Source of the DNA: PALSA-505 sp963702235
GTDB lineage: Bacteria; Actinomycetota; Actinomycetes; Streptosporangiales; Streptosporangiaceae
Assembly: GCA_963702235.1 (NCBI GenBank)
Contig: CAVPBZ010000007.1
Span: 432,291 to 496,290, forward strand
DNA length: 64,000 bases
Reading direction: 5' to 3'
Below are positions 1-7,886 of the stretch, in pieces (positions within the stretch are counted from its first letter, which is position 1; each line of letters starts with the position of its first letter). Made by a program: the position numbers and the translations under genes. The notes beneath the pieces were generated by a model that saw only the letters and a list, made by a program, of their open reading frames with translations, was not told the DNA's origin and searched no databases.

Positions 1-1
1 G

Positions 2-1138
2 ATGGACCTGGAGCAGACGCTGACCTCGCGCGACCGGATCAACCACATGCTGCGCGGCGTGCTCGACGAGGCCTCCGGCAAGTGGGGCATCCGGGTCACC
101 CGGGTGGAGATCAAGGCGATCGACCCGCCGAAGAGCGTGGTGGACGCGATGGAGAAGCAGATGCGCGCCGAACGCGAGAAGCGCGCCGCCATCCTCACCG
201 CCGAGGGCGTGCGCCAGTCGAAGATCCTCACCGCCGAGGGCGAGAAGCAGGGCAGCATCCTGAAGGCCGAGGGCGAGAAGCAGAGCTCGATCCTGCGCGC
301 CGAGGGCCAGGCCCAGGCGATCGGCACGGTATTCAAGGCGATCCACGACGGCGACCCGGACCCGAAGGTGCTCGCCTACCAGTACCTGCAGACGCTGCCG
401 CAGCTCGCCCAAGGCGAGGGCAACACGTTCTGGGTCATCCCCAGCGAGGTGACCACCGCGCTTAAGAGCCTGTCCACCGCGTTCGAGGACAAGGGCGGCG
501 GCTCGGGCGGCGGCGGGTCTGGCCTAGCGTCTGCAGTCGCCGGGCTGGCCGCCGGAGCCGGCCTGCCCGCCGTCACCGCCGCGCCTTCTGTCCAGCCGAA
601 CGGTGCACCAGGAAACGATCAGAAAGCCGTTACCGGCGGCGCGCCGAAGGGTGCACCAGCAAACGATCAGAAAGCGGTCACCGACGGCGCGCCGAACGGC
701 GCGCCCGGCAACGATCAGAGGGCGGTCCCCGACGGCGCTCCGAACGGCATGCCAGGCAGCGATCAGAAAGCCGTCACCGCCCCGCCCGCGAGCGACGGTG
801 CGCCGAACGGGATGCCCGGCAGCGACCAGCAGCCGGTGACGGAAGCAGCGCGGTCCGCCCCGCCCGGCAGCGGCTACCATCCGCCGGTGTCGCCGTCCCC
901 GGCGCCGGTGTTCGGCGAGCAGCCGCTGCCTGATCCGCCGCTTTATGCCGCGGCGCAGGCCAGCGTGCAGCAGCCGGGTGCGGCGCCGGCCCTGGAGCCC
1001 GCGCCGGTGTTCGGCCAGCCGCCGCTGACGCCGCTAGAGCCGGATCGCGAGCCCGATGGCCAGCAGCGCGCCGAAGGCGAGCTGTACCCGCCCGGTCTGC
1101 CCGAGGGCGGTGACCAGCACGCGCCCGGACGCGCCTGA
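2..1138 (+). CDS. SPFH/Band 7 domain protein (5' end outside window)
   Basis: This is the C-terminal part of a slipin/QmcA-like SPFH protein, a family that forms membrane-associated scaffolds. The first visible residues already lie inside the Band 7 domain (IDPPKSVVDAMEKQMRAERE), so the real start is upstream of the window. A long charged helix follows with repeated ILTAEGEKQ-type heptads (about residues 60-105). The paraslipin-like tail motif AYQYLQTLPQLAQGEGN ends near residue 143. From about residue 165 the sequence becomes Gly/Pro/Ala-rich, and at 600-830 it carries about five copies of a 16-residue (48 bp) repeat of the form GAPGNDQKAVTGGAPK, absent from typical family members. The last 105 bases overlap the 3' end of menA on the other strand. 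Family assignment is secure; the role of the repetitive tail is unknown. Confidence 0.9.
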   Translation: MDLEQTLTSRDRINHMLRGVLDEASGKWGIRVTRVEIKAIDPPKSVVDAMEKQMRAEREKRAAILTAEGVRQSKILTAEGEKQGSILKAEGEKQSSILRAEGQAQAIGTVFKAIHDGDPDPKVLAYQYLQTLPQLAQGEGNTFWVIPSEVTTALKSLSTAFEDKGGGSGGGGSGLASAVAGLAAGAGLPAVTAAPSVQPNGAPGNDQKAVTGGAPKGAPANDQKAVTDGAPNGAPGNDQRAVPDGAPNGMPGSDQKAVTAPPASDGAPNGMPGSDQQPVTEAARSAPPGSGYHPPVSPSPAPVFGEQPLPDPPLYAAAQASVQQPGAAPALEPAPVFGQPPLTPLEPDREPDGQQRAEGELYPPGLPEGGDQHAPGRA

Positions 1139-1906
1139 CGCGACCAGCCGGACCGGGGCGAGCGCGAGCGGCGCCGCGACGAGCGTGAGCAGGGCGAGCG
1201 GCCGGACCGGGGCGATCGCCACCGCGGCGCCGAACGGCAGCAGCGCGCACGCCCCGTAGAGCAGCCGGGACCGCCGGTCGCCCAGCATGACCGCGAGTGT
1301 GCGCTTGCCCACGGTCTCGTCCGTCCCGATGTCACGCAGGTTGTTGACCACCAGCAGCGCGCAGGCCAGCAGGCCGACCGGCACCGCCGCGGCGAGCGCG
1401 AGCCAGGAGAACGTCCGCATCTGCACGTAGGCGGTGCCCGCCACCGCGAGCACGCCGAAGAACGCGAACACGGCCAGCTCGCCGTACCCGCGGTACCCGT
1501 AGGGCCGCCGGCCGCCGGTGTAGAACCAGGCCGCGGCGACGGCGGCCGCCCCGGGGACGAGCAGCCACCAGCTGGTCACCGCGGCCAGAACCAGGCCCGC
1601 CGCGCACGCCGCGGCCAGGCAGCCGATCGCGGCGGCGAGCACCTGCCGCGGCCTGGCCAGGCGGCCTGCCACCAGCCGCACCGGCCCGGTGCGGTGCTCA
1701 TCGGTCCCGCGCACGCCGTCGCTGTAGTCGTTGGCGTAGTTGACCCCGACCTGAAGCGCGAGCGCGACGAACAGAGCCAGCGCGGCCCGCCACAGCGAGA
1801 ACCGCCCGTATCCTGCCGCCACGGCCGAGCCCGCGAGCACGGGAACGACCGCCGCCGGCAGGGTCCTCGGCCGCGCGCCTGCCAGCCAGTCACGCCCCGT
1901 TGTCAC
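1034..1906 (-). CDS. menA: 1,4-dihydroxy-2-naphthoate polyprenyltransferase (menaquinone biosynthesis)
   Basis: A UbiA-family integral membrane prenyltransferase that attaches the polyprenyl tail to 1,4-dihydroxy-2-naphthoate to give demethylmenaquinone. The first Asp-rich motif is NYANDYSDGVRGTD and the second region is NNLRDIGTDETVGKRTLA; about eight hydrophobic helices fill the rest. I start it at the GTG at 1906 (290 aa, usual MenA size), because the conserved N-terminal DWLAGARPRTLPAAV follows at once and AGGGA lies about 12 bases upstream. The frame stays open to 2263, but that extension is only a translated C-rich tandem repeat. The 3' end overlaps the SPFH gene tail-to-tail. Confidence 0.9.
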   Translation of the reverse strand: MTTGRDWLAGARPRTLPAAVVPVLAGSAVAAGYGRFSLWRAALALFVALALQVGVNYANDYSDGVRGTDEHRTGPVRLVAGRLARPRQVLAAAIGCLAAACAAGLVLAAVTSWWLLVPGAAAVAAAWFYTGGRRPYGYRGYGELAVFAFFGVLAVAGTAYVQMRTFSWLALAAAVPVGLLACALLVVNNLRDIGTDETVGKRTLAVMLGDRRSRLLYGACALLPFGAAVAIAPVRPLALLTLVAAPLALAPVRLVASGASGRVLVTALGQTGRVQLAFGALLAIGLAIRL

Positions 1907-1964
1907 AGCTAGGCCGTGTCCCTTCGCTCGCCGCGACCGTCCCCGGCAAAGGCTACCAACCCCC

Positions 1965-2236
1965 CAGACCGGACAGCCGCCCCCGACCAGGCCCCCCGCT
2001 CGCCCCCGGAGCAGACCCCCCGCTCGGCCCCCGGACCAGTCCCCCGCTCGGCCCCCGGAGCAGACCCCCCGCTCGGCCCCTTGACCAGACCCCCCGCTCG
2101 GCCCCTTGACCAGGCCCCCGCTCGGCCCCCGGACCAGGCCCCCGCTCGGCCCCCGGACCAGGCCCCCCCGCTCGGCCCCCGGACCAGGCCCCCCCGCTCG
2201 GCCCCCGGACCAGGCCCCCGCTCGGCCCCGGCCGCG
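1965..2236. repeat. C-rich minisatellite upstream of menA
   Basis: The 551-base gap between the menA start (1906) and the GNAT stop (2458) has no credible gene. Most of it is about ten imperfect copies of a 24-26 bp unit of the form CCCCGCTCGGCCCCCGGACC, with length variation in the C runs (4 to 8). On the menA coding strand this is a series of G5-G8 tracts and could form G-quadruplexes. Open frames across it (1034-2263 minus, 1916-2704 plus) are repeat translations. Confidence 0.85.
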
Positions 2237-2336
2237 CCCCAGCCCCGCGCCCCCGTCCGTCACCTCGTCACAGCAGCCCCAGCCACCTCACCGGCCTCAG
2301 GCGTCCCAGTCCAGATCGGGAGCCAGCATGATCAAC

Positions 2337-2372
2337 GCCTAGTTGTACCCCACCGGTGGGGTACAACTAGGC
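2337..2372. repeat. 36-bp perfect palindrome, copy 1 of element B
   Basis: A perfect, loopless palindrome: GCCTAGTTGTACCCCACC followed by its exact reverse complement. It sits downstream of the GNAT gene. A second copy lies at 55125-55160 with the same flanks (CATGATCRACGCCTAGTT before, AGGCATCCA after). The arms differ at two positions and both differences are compensated in the opposite arm. It is either a selected RNA or cruciform structure or a short mobile palindromic element. There is no T-tract after the stem, so it is not a standard intrinsic terminator. Confidence 0.85.
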
Positions 2373-2457
2373 ATCCACGAGACGGGGGTCGGGACCGCGG
2401 CGGCGGGCGGCGGGCGGCGGGCTGCGGGGCTGCGGGTCGGGGGCGGCGGCGGGCTGC

Positions 2458-3033
2458 TTACTGCGGGTCGAGGGCGGCGTGCAGGCGGATCATGGGAACG
2501 CCGACGCCCATGTCGAGCGTCTTGCGTGCGCCGTCGGCCGCCCAGCCCGACGACTCGAGGAACTTACGGCCCGGCACATCCTGCTCGAGCAGCCACGTGC
2601 ACACTGTGCCAAAGCCGTCCTCGGCCATCGTCGCCGCCGCGGCGTTGAGCAGCCTGCTGCCATGCCCGCGGCCAGCCTGGTCCTGCTCCACGCACAGTTC
2701 GTAGAGCTCGGCATCGGTAGCCGGCCAGCGATCCTCATCCGTGCCCGGCCCGAACGCGGCGAACCCCGTCACCACGCGGCCGCCGCTCGCGTCCGTGCCG
2801 ACCGCCACCATCACCCGGTGCCGGCTGCTCGGCGGCGACTCCAGCGACTCCACCCAGTGCTTGCGCCACTGCTCCTCGGCTTCCGCGCTGGTCAGCTCCG
2901 CGAGCACCTCCGCCGGGACCAGCCCCGCGTACCCGGCCCGCCAGCGGGCGACCTGGAGCCGCGCGATCTCGCCCGCATCCGAGACACGCGCGTCTCTGAC
3001 AGTGTTCTCGGCCCCCGCAGGCTGGCCGTTCAC
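2458..3033 (-). CDS. GNAT family N-acetyltransferase
   Basis: Transfers an acetyl group from acetyl-CoA to an unknown acceptor. The GNAT fold is visible from VRDARVSDAGEIARLQVARW at the N-terminus to the acetyl-CoA loop QDQAGRGHGSRLL (Q/R-x-x-G-x-G/A) and a C-terminal GVGVPMIRLHA strand. I start at the GTG at 3033 (191 aa); the frame extends to 3342, but that would overlap ilvD and adds no recognisable residues. It lies 80 bases downstream of ilvD on the same strand, so co-transcription is possible. The substrate cannot be inferred. Confidence 0.8.
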   Translation of the reverse strand: MNGQPAGAENTVRDARVSDAGEIARLQVARWRAGYAGLVPAEVLAELTSAEAEEQWRKHWVESLESPPSSRHRVMVAVGTDASGGRVVTGFAAFGPGTDEDRWPATDAELYELCVEQDQAGRGHGSRLLNAAAATMAEDGFGTVCTWLLEQDVPGRKFLESSGWAADGARKTLDMGVGVPMIRLHAALDPQ

Positions 3034-3112
3034 GCGGCGCAGTACCTGAGCCGGCAGGCGTTCGGCTCCGCCGATTGCCGACGGACGGCGGCGCCGTGCC
3101 GCGCCCGCAGGC

Positions 3113-4981
3113 TCACTGGACGGGCTGCCCGCCGAGCAGGCTGATGTCGCGGGCCGCTCCGGTGGACGCCGACGTGGCCATCGCCGCGTAGACCTGCAGC
3201 GCCACGCTGACCGGCCGGCGCCGGTCCCGCGGCCGGAACGAGCCGAGCCCGGCGGTAATCCGCTCGGCCCTGGCCCGCAGCTCGGCCTCCGGCACCATGA
3301 GGCTGAGCTCCCGGCGCGGGATGTCGATCTCGATCCGGTCACCGTCCTCGGCGAGCGCGATCGTGCCGCCCGCTGCCGCTTCTGGCGCGACGTGGCAGAT
3401 CGACAGCCCGGAGGTGCCGCCGGAGAACCTGCCGTCGGTGATCAGCGCGCAGTCGCGGCCGAGCCCCCGGCCCTTCAGGTAGCTGGTCGGGTACAGCATC
3501 TCCTGCATGCCGGGCCCGCCCCGCGGGCCCTCGTAGCGGATGACGACGACGTCGCCCGCGACGACCTTGTCGCCGAGGATGGCCTCAACGGCGTCTTCCT
3601 GGCTCTCGAAGACCTTGGCCGGCCCGGCGAACCGGTGCAGCTCCTCGGGCACGCCCGCGGTCTTCACGATCGCGCCGTGCGGCGCCAGGTTGCCGTACAG
3701 CACGGCCAGGCCGCCGTCGGCGGAATAGGCGTGCGCGACGTCCCTGACGCAGCCCGCCTCGACGTCCTCGTCCAGGCTCTCCCAGCGCGCGTTCTGCGAG
3801 TACGGCCTGGTGGTCCGCACCCCGCCCGGCGCGGCGTGGAACAGCTCCCTCGCCTCGCCGCTGGCCGACTCACGGCGGATGTCCCACTGGTCGAGGAACT
3901 CGCCGAGCGAGCTGCTGTGCACGGTGCGCACGCCCCGGTTGAGCAGGCCGCCGCGGTCGAGCTCGCCCAGGATCGCCGCGATGCCGCCGGCCCGGTGCAC
4001 GTCCTCGACGTGATAGTCGCTGCTGGGGGCGACCTTGCACAGGCAGGGCACCCGCCGCGACAGCTCGTCGATGTCCTTCAGCCCGAAGCTCACGCCCGCC
4101 TCATGGGCGGCGGCCAGCAGGTGCAGGATCGTGTTGGTCGAGCCGCCCATGGCCACGTCCAGGGTCATCGCGTTCTCGAAGGCGTCGCGGCAGGCTACGG
4201 CCCGCGGCAGCACCGACTCGTCGCCGTCGGCGTAGTACCGCCGGGTGATGTCGGCGATCACCTGGCCGGCCCGCTCGAACAGCTCCCGCCGCGCGACGTG
4301 CGTCGCCAGCGTGGTGCCGTTGCCGGGCAGCGCGAGCCCGATCGCCTCGGTCAGGCAGTTCATCGAGTTCGCGGTGAACATGCCGGAGCAGGAACCGCAG
4401 GTGGGACACGCCGCCTCCTCGATCTGGGCCAGCGTCTCGTCCGACACCGACGGGTCGGCAGAGGCCACCATCGAGTCGATCAGGTCGAGCTTGCGCCCGG
4501 CCTGCCCGGTGGTGCCGGTCACCGGCTTGCCGGCCTCCATCGGGCCGCCGGACACGAACACCGTGGGGATGTTGAGCCGCATCGCGGCGATCAGCATTCC
4601 CGGCGTGATCTTGTCGCAGTTGGAGACGCAGATCATCGCGTCCGCGCAGTGCGCGTTGACCATGTACTCGACGGAGTCGGCGATCAGCTCGCGGCTGGGC
4701 AGCGAGTAGAGCATGCCGCCGTGACCCATCGCGATGCCGTCGTCCACCGCGATCGTGTTGAACTCCCGCGGGATCGCCCCGGCGGCCCGCACCGCGTCGG
4801 CGATAACCTGGCCCACCTCGCGCAGGTGCACGTGCCCGGGGACGAACTCGGTGAAGCTGTTGGCCACCGCGACGATCGGCTTGCCGATGTCTTCGCGGGC
4901 GACCCCGGTGGCCCGCAGCAGGGCCCGGGCGCCCGCCATGTTCCTGCCGTGCGTGACAGTCCGGGATCGAAGCGGCGGCAT
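3113..4981 (-). CDS. ilvD: dihydroxy-acid dehydratase
   Basis: Fe-S enzyme of valine, leucine and isoleucine synthesis that dehydrates 2,3-dihydroxy-3-methyl acids to 2-keto acids. At 622 aa it has normal IlvD length. Signature stretches are SNCDKITPGM and CPTCGSCSGMFTANSMNCL, which supply cluster cysteines, and GRFSGGTSGLSICHVAPEA near the C-terminus. The ATG at 4981 is preceded by GGGGAG at good spacing. The upstream gap holds a long hairpin element (5046-5126). No other ilv gene is nearby, so this is a stand-alone locus. Confidence 0.97.
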   Translation of the reverse strand: MPPLRSRTVTHGRNMAGARALLRATGVAREDIGKPIVAVANSFTEFVPGHVHLREVGQVIADAVRAAGAIPREFNTIAVDDGIAMGHGGMLYSLPSRELIADSVEYMVNAHCADAMICVSNCDKITPGMLIAAMRLNIPTVFVSGGPMEAGKPVTGTTGQAGRKLDLIDSMVASADPSVSDETLAQIEEAACPTCGSCSGMFTANSMNCLTEAIGLALPGNGTTLATHVARRELFERAGQVIADITRRYYADGDESVLPRAVACRDAFENAMTLDVAMGGSTNTILHLLAAAHEAGVSFGLKDIDELSRRVPCLCKVAPSSDYHVEDVHRAGGIAAILGELDRGGLLNRGVRTVHSSSLGEFLDQWDIRRESASGEARELFHAAPGGVRTTRPYSQNARWESLDEDVEAGCVRDVAHAYSADGGLAVLYGNLAPHGAIVKTAGVPEELHRFAGPAKVFESQEDAVEAILGDKVVAGDVVVIRYEGPRGGPGMQEMLYPTSYLKGRGLGRDCALITDGRFSGGTSGLSICHVAPEAAAGGTIALAEDGDRIEIDIPRRELSLMVPEAELRARAERITAGLGSFRPRDRRRPVSVALQVYAAMATSASTGAARDISLLGGQPVQ

Positions 4982-5045
4982 GGTGGAGCTCCCCTCGAGG
5001 CGGTGAAACCCCCAGCCTAACGGCCGTAGTGGCCCCCCGATCCTT

Positions 5046-5126
5046 GATCATTTTGACTTTGCACACCGCAGGACCAAAAGACGCCCGATTTGCCGGGATT
5101 CCATGGTCGCAGCATGTGCAAAGTCG
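5046..5126. repeat. long-hairpin element A, copy 1
   Basis: An inverted repeat with perfect 11-bp arms GACTTTGCACA (5055-5065) and TGTGCAAAGTC (5115-5125). A second nested pair, GACCA and TGGTC, lies inside. A related copy with the same order (GATCATTT, ACTTTGCACAC, GACCAAAA, ATGGTC, GTGTGCAA) lies at 15968-16050. Both copies are intergenic. Arm spacing of about 70 bases and sequence conservation of the arms suggest a non-autonomous palindromic element rather than a terminator. Confidence 0.75.
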
Positions 5127-5195
5127 AGGTGAAGCGGCGCGGCGCGGGGCCCGGGCCCGGGGGCCCGGGCGCGGGGCGCAAGCGCGAGCGGCGCG

Positions 5196-6179
5196 TCAGT
5201 GCTTGGTCTTGGGCTTGAGTACCCGGTCGGCGGCGGTGTAGATGCGCTCCACCTCGGACGGGGTCAGCCGCGGCGCCCGGGCTCCGGCCGAATGCTTGCG
5301 CAGGTACTTGCGGAGCCGGTCGCCGCCGAACACGTCTACGTCCCTGATCGTCGCGACCCCCCACGGGATCGCGGGTCCGTAGACGGCCATCGCCGGGCGG
5401 ACGCTGACCGGCTCGCCGAGCGCGTCGCCGATGAAGCGACTGGCCTCTGCGGCCTCCCAGCGCGCGTGCTCGAGCCGGTCCCGCTGGCTGAACGGCCCGT
5501 GCCACAGCTGCCTGGCGTTCCTGGTGCGCACCGGCAGCCGCTTGTCCCACAGCTCGGAGTCGATCGCGTACACGCCGGTCGGCCCGATCAGGAGATGGTC
5601 GATGACCTCCTCGCTGCCCGGGATCATGCGGATGTGCAGGGCCCGGTAACCGGACCGCTCCAGCTTCGCCAGTTCCTTCTTGGTCCGCCGCTGCGCGCTC
5701 GTGGTCAGGCCCTCGGCGCTGCCGGAGGCGGAGGACCTGGCCCGGATGACGGCATCGGCGATCCCGGCCAGCACGGCCACGGTCAGCCCGACCCGCCAGT
5801 TGATCAGGACGGTGAACACGACGCCGAGCGCGACGGCGATGAGCAGCCTGCGCCGCCATACCGGCATCCGCGAGTCGCGGGCCAGGTGGCTGATCCTGCT
5901 TCGCCGCGGGGGGAGGATTGTGCCCGATTGCGGCCTGACTGGCCGGACCGGGTCTACCTCGTCCGGTTTCTCCGACACTCCCGCCCTTTCGGACACCCAG
6001 CGGCGCTCGGGCAACCGGGAATCGTCGGGCGTGTCCTGCTCCCGGCTGGCCGGTTCCCAGATGGGCCGCCGCGACTCGAGCGACGTGCTGGTGCCACCGG
6101 GCTGCTGCGGCGTGTTAGAGCCAGCCGCCTCCTGCCCGTTCATCTGGTCAGCGCGACGCCCAGTGATCGGGTCCACCAT
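5196..6179 (-). CDS. NERD-like domain membrane protein
   Basis: 327 aa. The N-terminal 110 residues are hydrophilic and low-complexity. One or two membrane helices follow at about 115-150 (RRRLLIAVALGVVFTVLINW and LTVAVLAGIADAVI). The C-terminal half is a NERD-like nuclease-fold domain with SGYRALHIRMIPGSEEVIDH and LLIGPTGVYAIDSELWDKR, matching the NERD pattern of Asp/His followed by an IDSK-type strand; the usual Lys after IDS is Glu here. NERD proteins are thought to process DNA, but no function is established for this membrane-anchored group. A start at the internal ATG at 6143 is possible. Confidence 0.75.
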   Translation of the reverse strand: MVDPITGRRADQMNGQEAAGSNTPQQPGGTSTSLESRRPIWEPASREQDTPDDSRLPERRWVSERAGVSEKPDEVDPVRPVRPQSGTILPPRRSRISHLARDSRMPVWRRRLLIAVALGVVFTVLINWRVGLTVAVLAGIADAVIRARSSASGSAEGLTTSAQRRTKKELAKLERSGYRALHIRMIPGSEEVIDHLLIGPTGVYAIDSELWDKRLPVRTRNARQLWHGPFSQRDRLEHARWEAAEASRFIGDALGEPVSVRPAMAVYGPAIPWGVATIRDVDVFGGDRLRKYLRKHSAGARAPRLTPSEVERIYTAADRVLKPKTKH

Positions 6180-6306
6180 CTCAGCGTAACTGATCTAGGA
6201 CCCAGCGCAAGTAGCTGCCCCTTTAGCCTATTGTCGCGCTAACACGGGGATTCGCGCGGTCTGGCACGGGGTATGGCTGCTCTTCGGGCAGAGTTATCCG
6301 CGGGTC

Positions 6307-6312
6307 TACTAT
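6307..6312 (+). promoter_or_regulatory. candidate -10 box of a leaderless amidase transcript
   Basis: TACTAT ends seven bases before the amidase ATG at 6320, and no Shine-Dalgarno sequence precedes that ATG. This would place transcription initiation at or one base before the start codon. Leaderless mRNAs are common in actinobacteria. The -35 region is weak. Confidence 0.4.
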
Positions 6313-6319
6313 TCCGCAC

Positions 6320-7744
6320 ATGAGCCAGATTCATGATCTCTCCGTCACCGAGATCGCGGTGGCGATCCGGTCGCGCGAGCTCTCCCCGGTCGCTGTCACC
6401 GATCACTACCTGAGCCGCATCGAGGAGAAGAACGCCGCCGTCGGGGCGTACTTCACCGTCACCGCCGAGCTGGCGCGGGATCAGGCGCGGGCGGCGGAGA
6501 AGGCGGTCGCCGATGCCGACGACCCGGCCCAGCTGCCGCCGCTCACCGGGGTCCCCATCCCGATCAAGGACCTGAACATGGTCGCCGGCGTGCGGCAGAC
6601 GTTCGGCTCGGTCGTGTTCGCCGACAACGTCGCCCCGCAGGACGACTACGTGACCGGCGCGATCAGGGCGGCGGGCGCGGTCATCCTCGGCAAGACCGCA
6701 ACGCCGGAATTCGGGCTGCCCTGTTACACCGAGACCGAGATCGGGCCGCCGGCCCGCACCCCCTGGGATCTGGGCAGGTCAGCGGGCGGCTCCAGCGGCG
6801 GCGCCGGGGCGGCGGTAGCGGCCGGCCTCGCCCCCGCGGCGCACGGCAACGACGGCGGCGGGTCGATCCGCATCCCGGCCAGCGTGTGCGGCCTGTTCGG
6901 GATCAAGCCGTCCCGCGGCCGGATCTCCAACGCGCCGCTGATGCCCGACCTGATGGGACTGACCACCGAGGGCCCGCTGGCCCGCACGGTCGCCGACGCG
7001 GCGCTGCTGCTTGACGTGATGACGGGGCACCAGCCGGGCGACATGTACACCCAGCCGCCGCTGCCCCGGGGCGAGAGCTTCGCCGGCTACGCGGCCCGCG
7101 AGCCGGAACGGCTGCGGATCGGCCGGACGCTGGCGCACCAGGTGGGGGACGGCGCGGTGCACCCGGACTGCGTTGCTGCCTACGACGAGGCGAGCAGCCT
7201 GCTGGCCGCGCTGGGCCACGAGGTCGAGGACGTCACGCCGCCGTACGGCGCCGACGTGGTGCCCGCGTTCGAGACCCTCTGGTACTCCATGGCCACCCTC
7301 GTCCCGGTGGCCCCGGCCGACGAGCACCGGCTGCGGCCGCTGACCAGGTACCTGCGCGAGAAGGGGCGGCACGTCACCGCGGCGGAACTGCTGTTCGCGC
7401 AAGCCTTCCTGCAGATCATCATGCGGTCGGCGCTGCCCGCGCTGAACTCGTTCGACGCCATCCTCACCCCGACGCTGGCCTCCCCCCCGGCCGAGGTGGG
7501 CTACTTCGAGGCGGTCGAGCCCGCCGAGAACTTCGCGCGGCAGGAGCGCTTCACCCCGTACGCGGCGCTGTACAACGTGTCCGGGCAGCCGGCCGTGAAC
7601 GTACCGCTGCACTGGACCGAGGCCGGGCTGCCGATCGGCGTGATGCTGGCCGGCCGGATGGGGGAGGAGGGCACTCTGATCTCGCTGTCCGCGCAGCTGG
7701 AGGCGGCCCGGCCGTGGCAGGACCACCACCCGGCACTGTGGTAA
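6320..7744 (+). CDS. amidase (amidase-signature family)
   Basis: 474 aa hydrolase of carboxamides; substrate unknown. The Ser-cisSer-Lys triad is visible: Lys83 in PIPIKDLN, cis-Ser158 in GGSSGGAGA, and nucleophile Ser182 in GNDGGGSIRIPAS. The spacing (75 and 24 residues) matches the family. There are no GatB or GatC partners nearby and the sequence lacks GatA context, so I read it as a stand-alone amidase rather than the amidotransferase subunit. The ATG at 6320 follows a TACTAT box and is likely leaderless. Confidence 0.92.
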   Translation: MSQIHDLSVTEIAVAIRSRELSPVAVTDHYLSRIEEKNAAVGAYFTVTAELARDQARAAEKAVADADDPAQLPPLTGVPIPIKDLNMVAGVRQTFGSVVFADNVAPQDDYVTGAIRAAGAVILGKTATPEFGLPCYTETEIGPPARTPWDLGRSAGGSSGGAGAAVAAGLAPAAHGNDGGGSIRIPASVCGLFGIKPSRGRISNAPLMPDLMGLTTEGPLARTVADAALLLDVMTGHQPGDMYTQPPLPRGESFAGYAAREPERLRIGRTLAHQVGDGAVHPDCVAAYDEASSLLAALGHEVEDVTPPYGADVVPAFETLWYSMATLVPVAPADEHRLRPLTRYLREKGRHVTAAELLFAQAFLQIIMRSALPALNSFDAILTPTLASPPAEVGYFEAVEPAENFARQERFTPYAALYNVSGQPAVNVPLHWTEAGLPIGVMLAGRMGEEGTLISLSAQLEAARPWQDHHPALW

Positions 7745-7886
7745 CCGCGGCCGGACATGCGTGATCGCATCGTCGCGTGCGGTAGTTTTCGGGGGGAGAC
7801 GCGGTAACACACCGCAACCACGCGCGGCGCAGCAGCGTCGTAGCAGTGGAAGACGTCACTCTCGGTACATCTCGTGGAGCATGCCC

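Noticed and set aside
1907..2263. N-terminal extension of menA
   Set aside because: It only translates the C-rich repeat (GGLVRGPS units); MenA homology begins right after the GTG at 1906.
3392..5020. 542-codon plus-strand frame opposite ilvD
   Set aside because: Antisense shadow in high-GC DNA; ilvD on the minus strand is fully conserved and the frame encodes no recognisable domain.
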